In this document: positions 5,622 to 5,650 of the stretch, piece after piece | How positions within the stretch are numbered: position 1 is the first letter of the stretch | Layout: the number at the start of each line of letters is the position of its first letter | Assembly (NCBI GenBank): GCA_035286745.1 | Contig: DATECU010000055.1 | Span: 1 to 5,650, forward strand | From: DATECU01 sp035286745 | GTDB taxonomy: Bacteria; Acidobacteriota; Vicinamibacteria; Fen-336 | Direction of reading: 5' to 3' | DNA length: 5,650 nt | Program-made: the position numbers and the translations under genes | The notes under the pieces: generated by a model | What the model was told of the DNA's origin: nothing | The model's input: only the letters and a program-made list of their open reading frames with translations | Databases searched by the model: none

Positions 5622-5650
5622 GCGTTGACCTCTGTGATCGGGTGACTTGA

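Noticed and set aside
4935..5645. A 236-codon plus-strand frame opposite the DUF1579 gene
   Set aside because: Antisense shadow; the minus strand has a signal peptide, a good ribosome binding site and the DUF1579 pattern.

Overview
The window is very GC-rich, with strong G/C preference at codon third positions, and comes from a bacterium. A MglA-type GTPase with fused sensor-like modules, a RecA-like protein of the ImuA kind and a secreted DUF1579 protein together suggest a GC-rich Gram-negative lineage such as Acidobacteriota or Myxococcota and relatives. That placement is inference; no taxonomic marker beyond one tRNA is present.

Layout. (1) Positions 1-588, minus strand: the N-terminal part of a RecA-fold protein resembling ImuA, running off the left edge. 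(2) 589-815: a divergent intergenic region with a possible promoter toward the RecA-like gene. (3) 816-2027, plus strand: an NYN (PIN-like) nuclease domain followed by an OST-HTH/LOTUS-type domain and a long tail containing an Arg/Gly-rich patch. It probably starts at TTG. (4) 2049-4109, minus strand, convergent with the NYN gene: a 686-residue fusion of a MglA-like GTPase, a proline-rich linker, a coiled coil, a GAF-like domain and a degenerate histidine-kinase core. (5) 4125-4598, minus strand, 15 bp upstream of the GTPase gene: a small coiled-coil/XRE-type HTH protein, probably in the same operon. (6) 4738-4812, minus strand: tRNA-Glu(CTC) with an encoded CCA and a near-consensus sigma70-type promoter. 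(7) 4879-4974: an intergenic cluster of heptad repeats in inverted orientation. (8) 5013-5621, minus strand: a secreted DUF1579-family protein.

Functional links. The HTH protein and the GTPase/pseudokinase fusion are the most convincing pair: same strand, short gap, separate ribosome binding sites. The GTPase may act as a ligand- or GTP-controlled signalling scaffold, since its kinase-like end lacks the phospho-accepting His and the N-box Asn. The RecA-like gene normally belongs to a mutagenesis/translesion cassette, whose partners would lie left of this window. The NYN-LOTUS gene looks like an independent RNA-directed gene. No mobile element, CRISPR array or classical defence system is visible. 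The items most worth a second look are the GTPase-GAF-pseudokinase fusion with its HTH partner, and the heptad inverted repeat.
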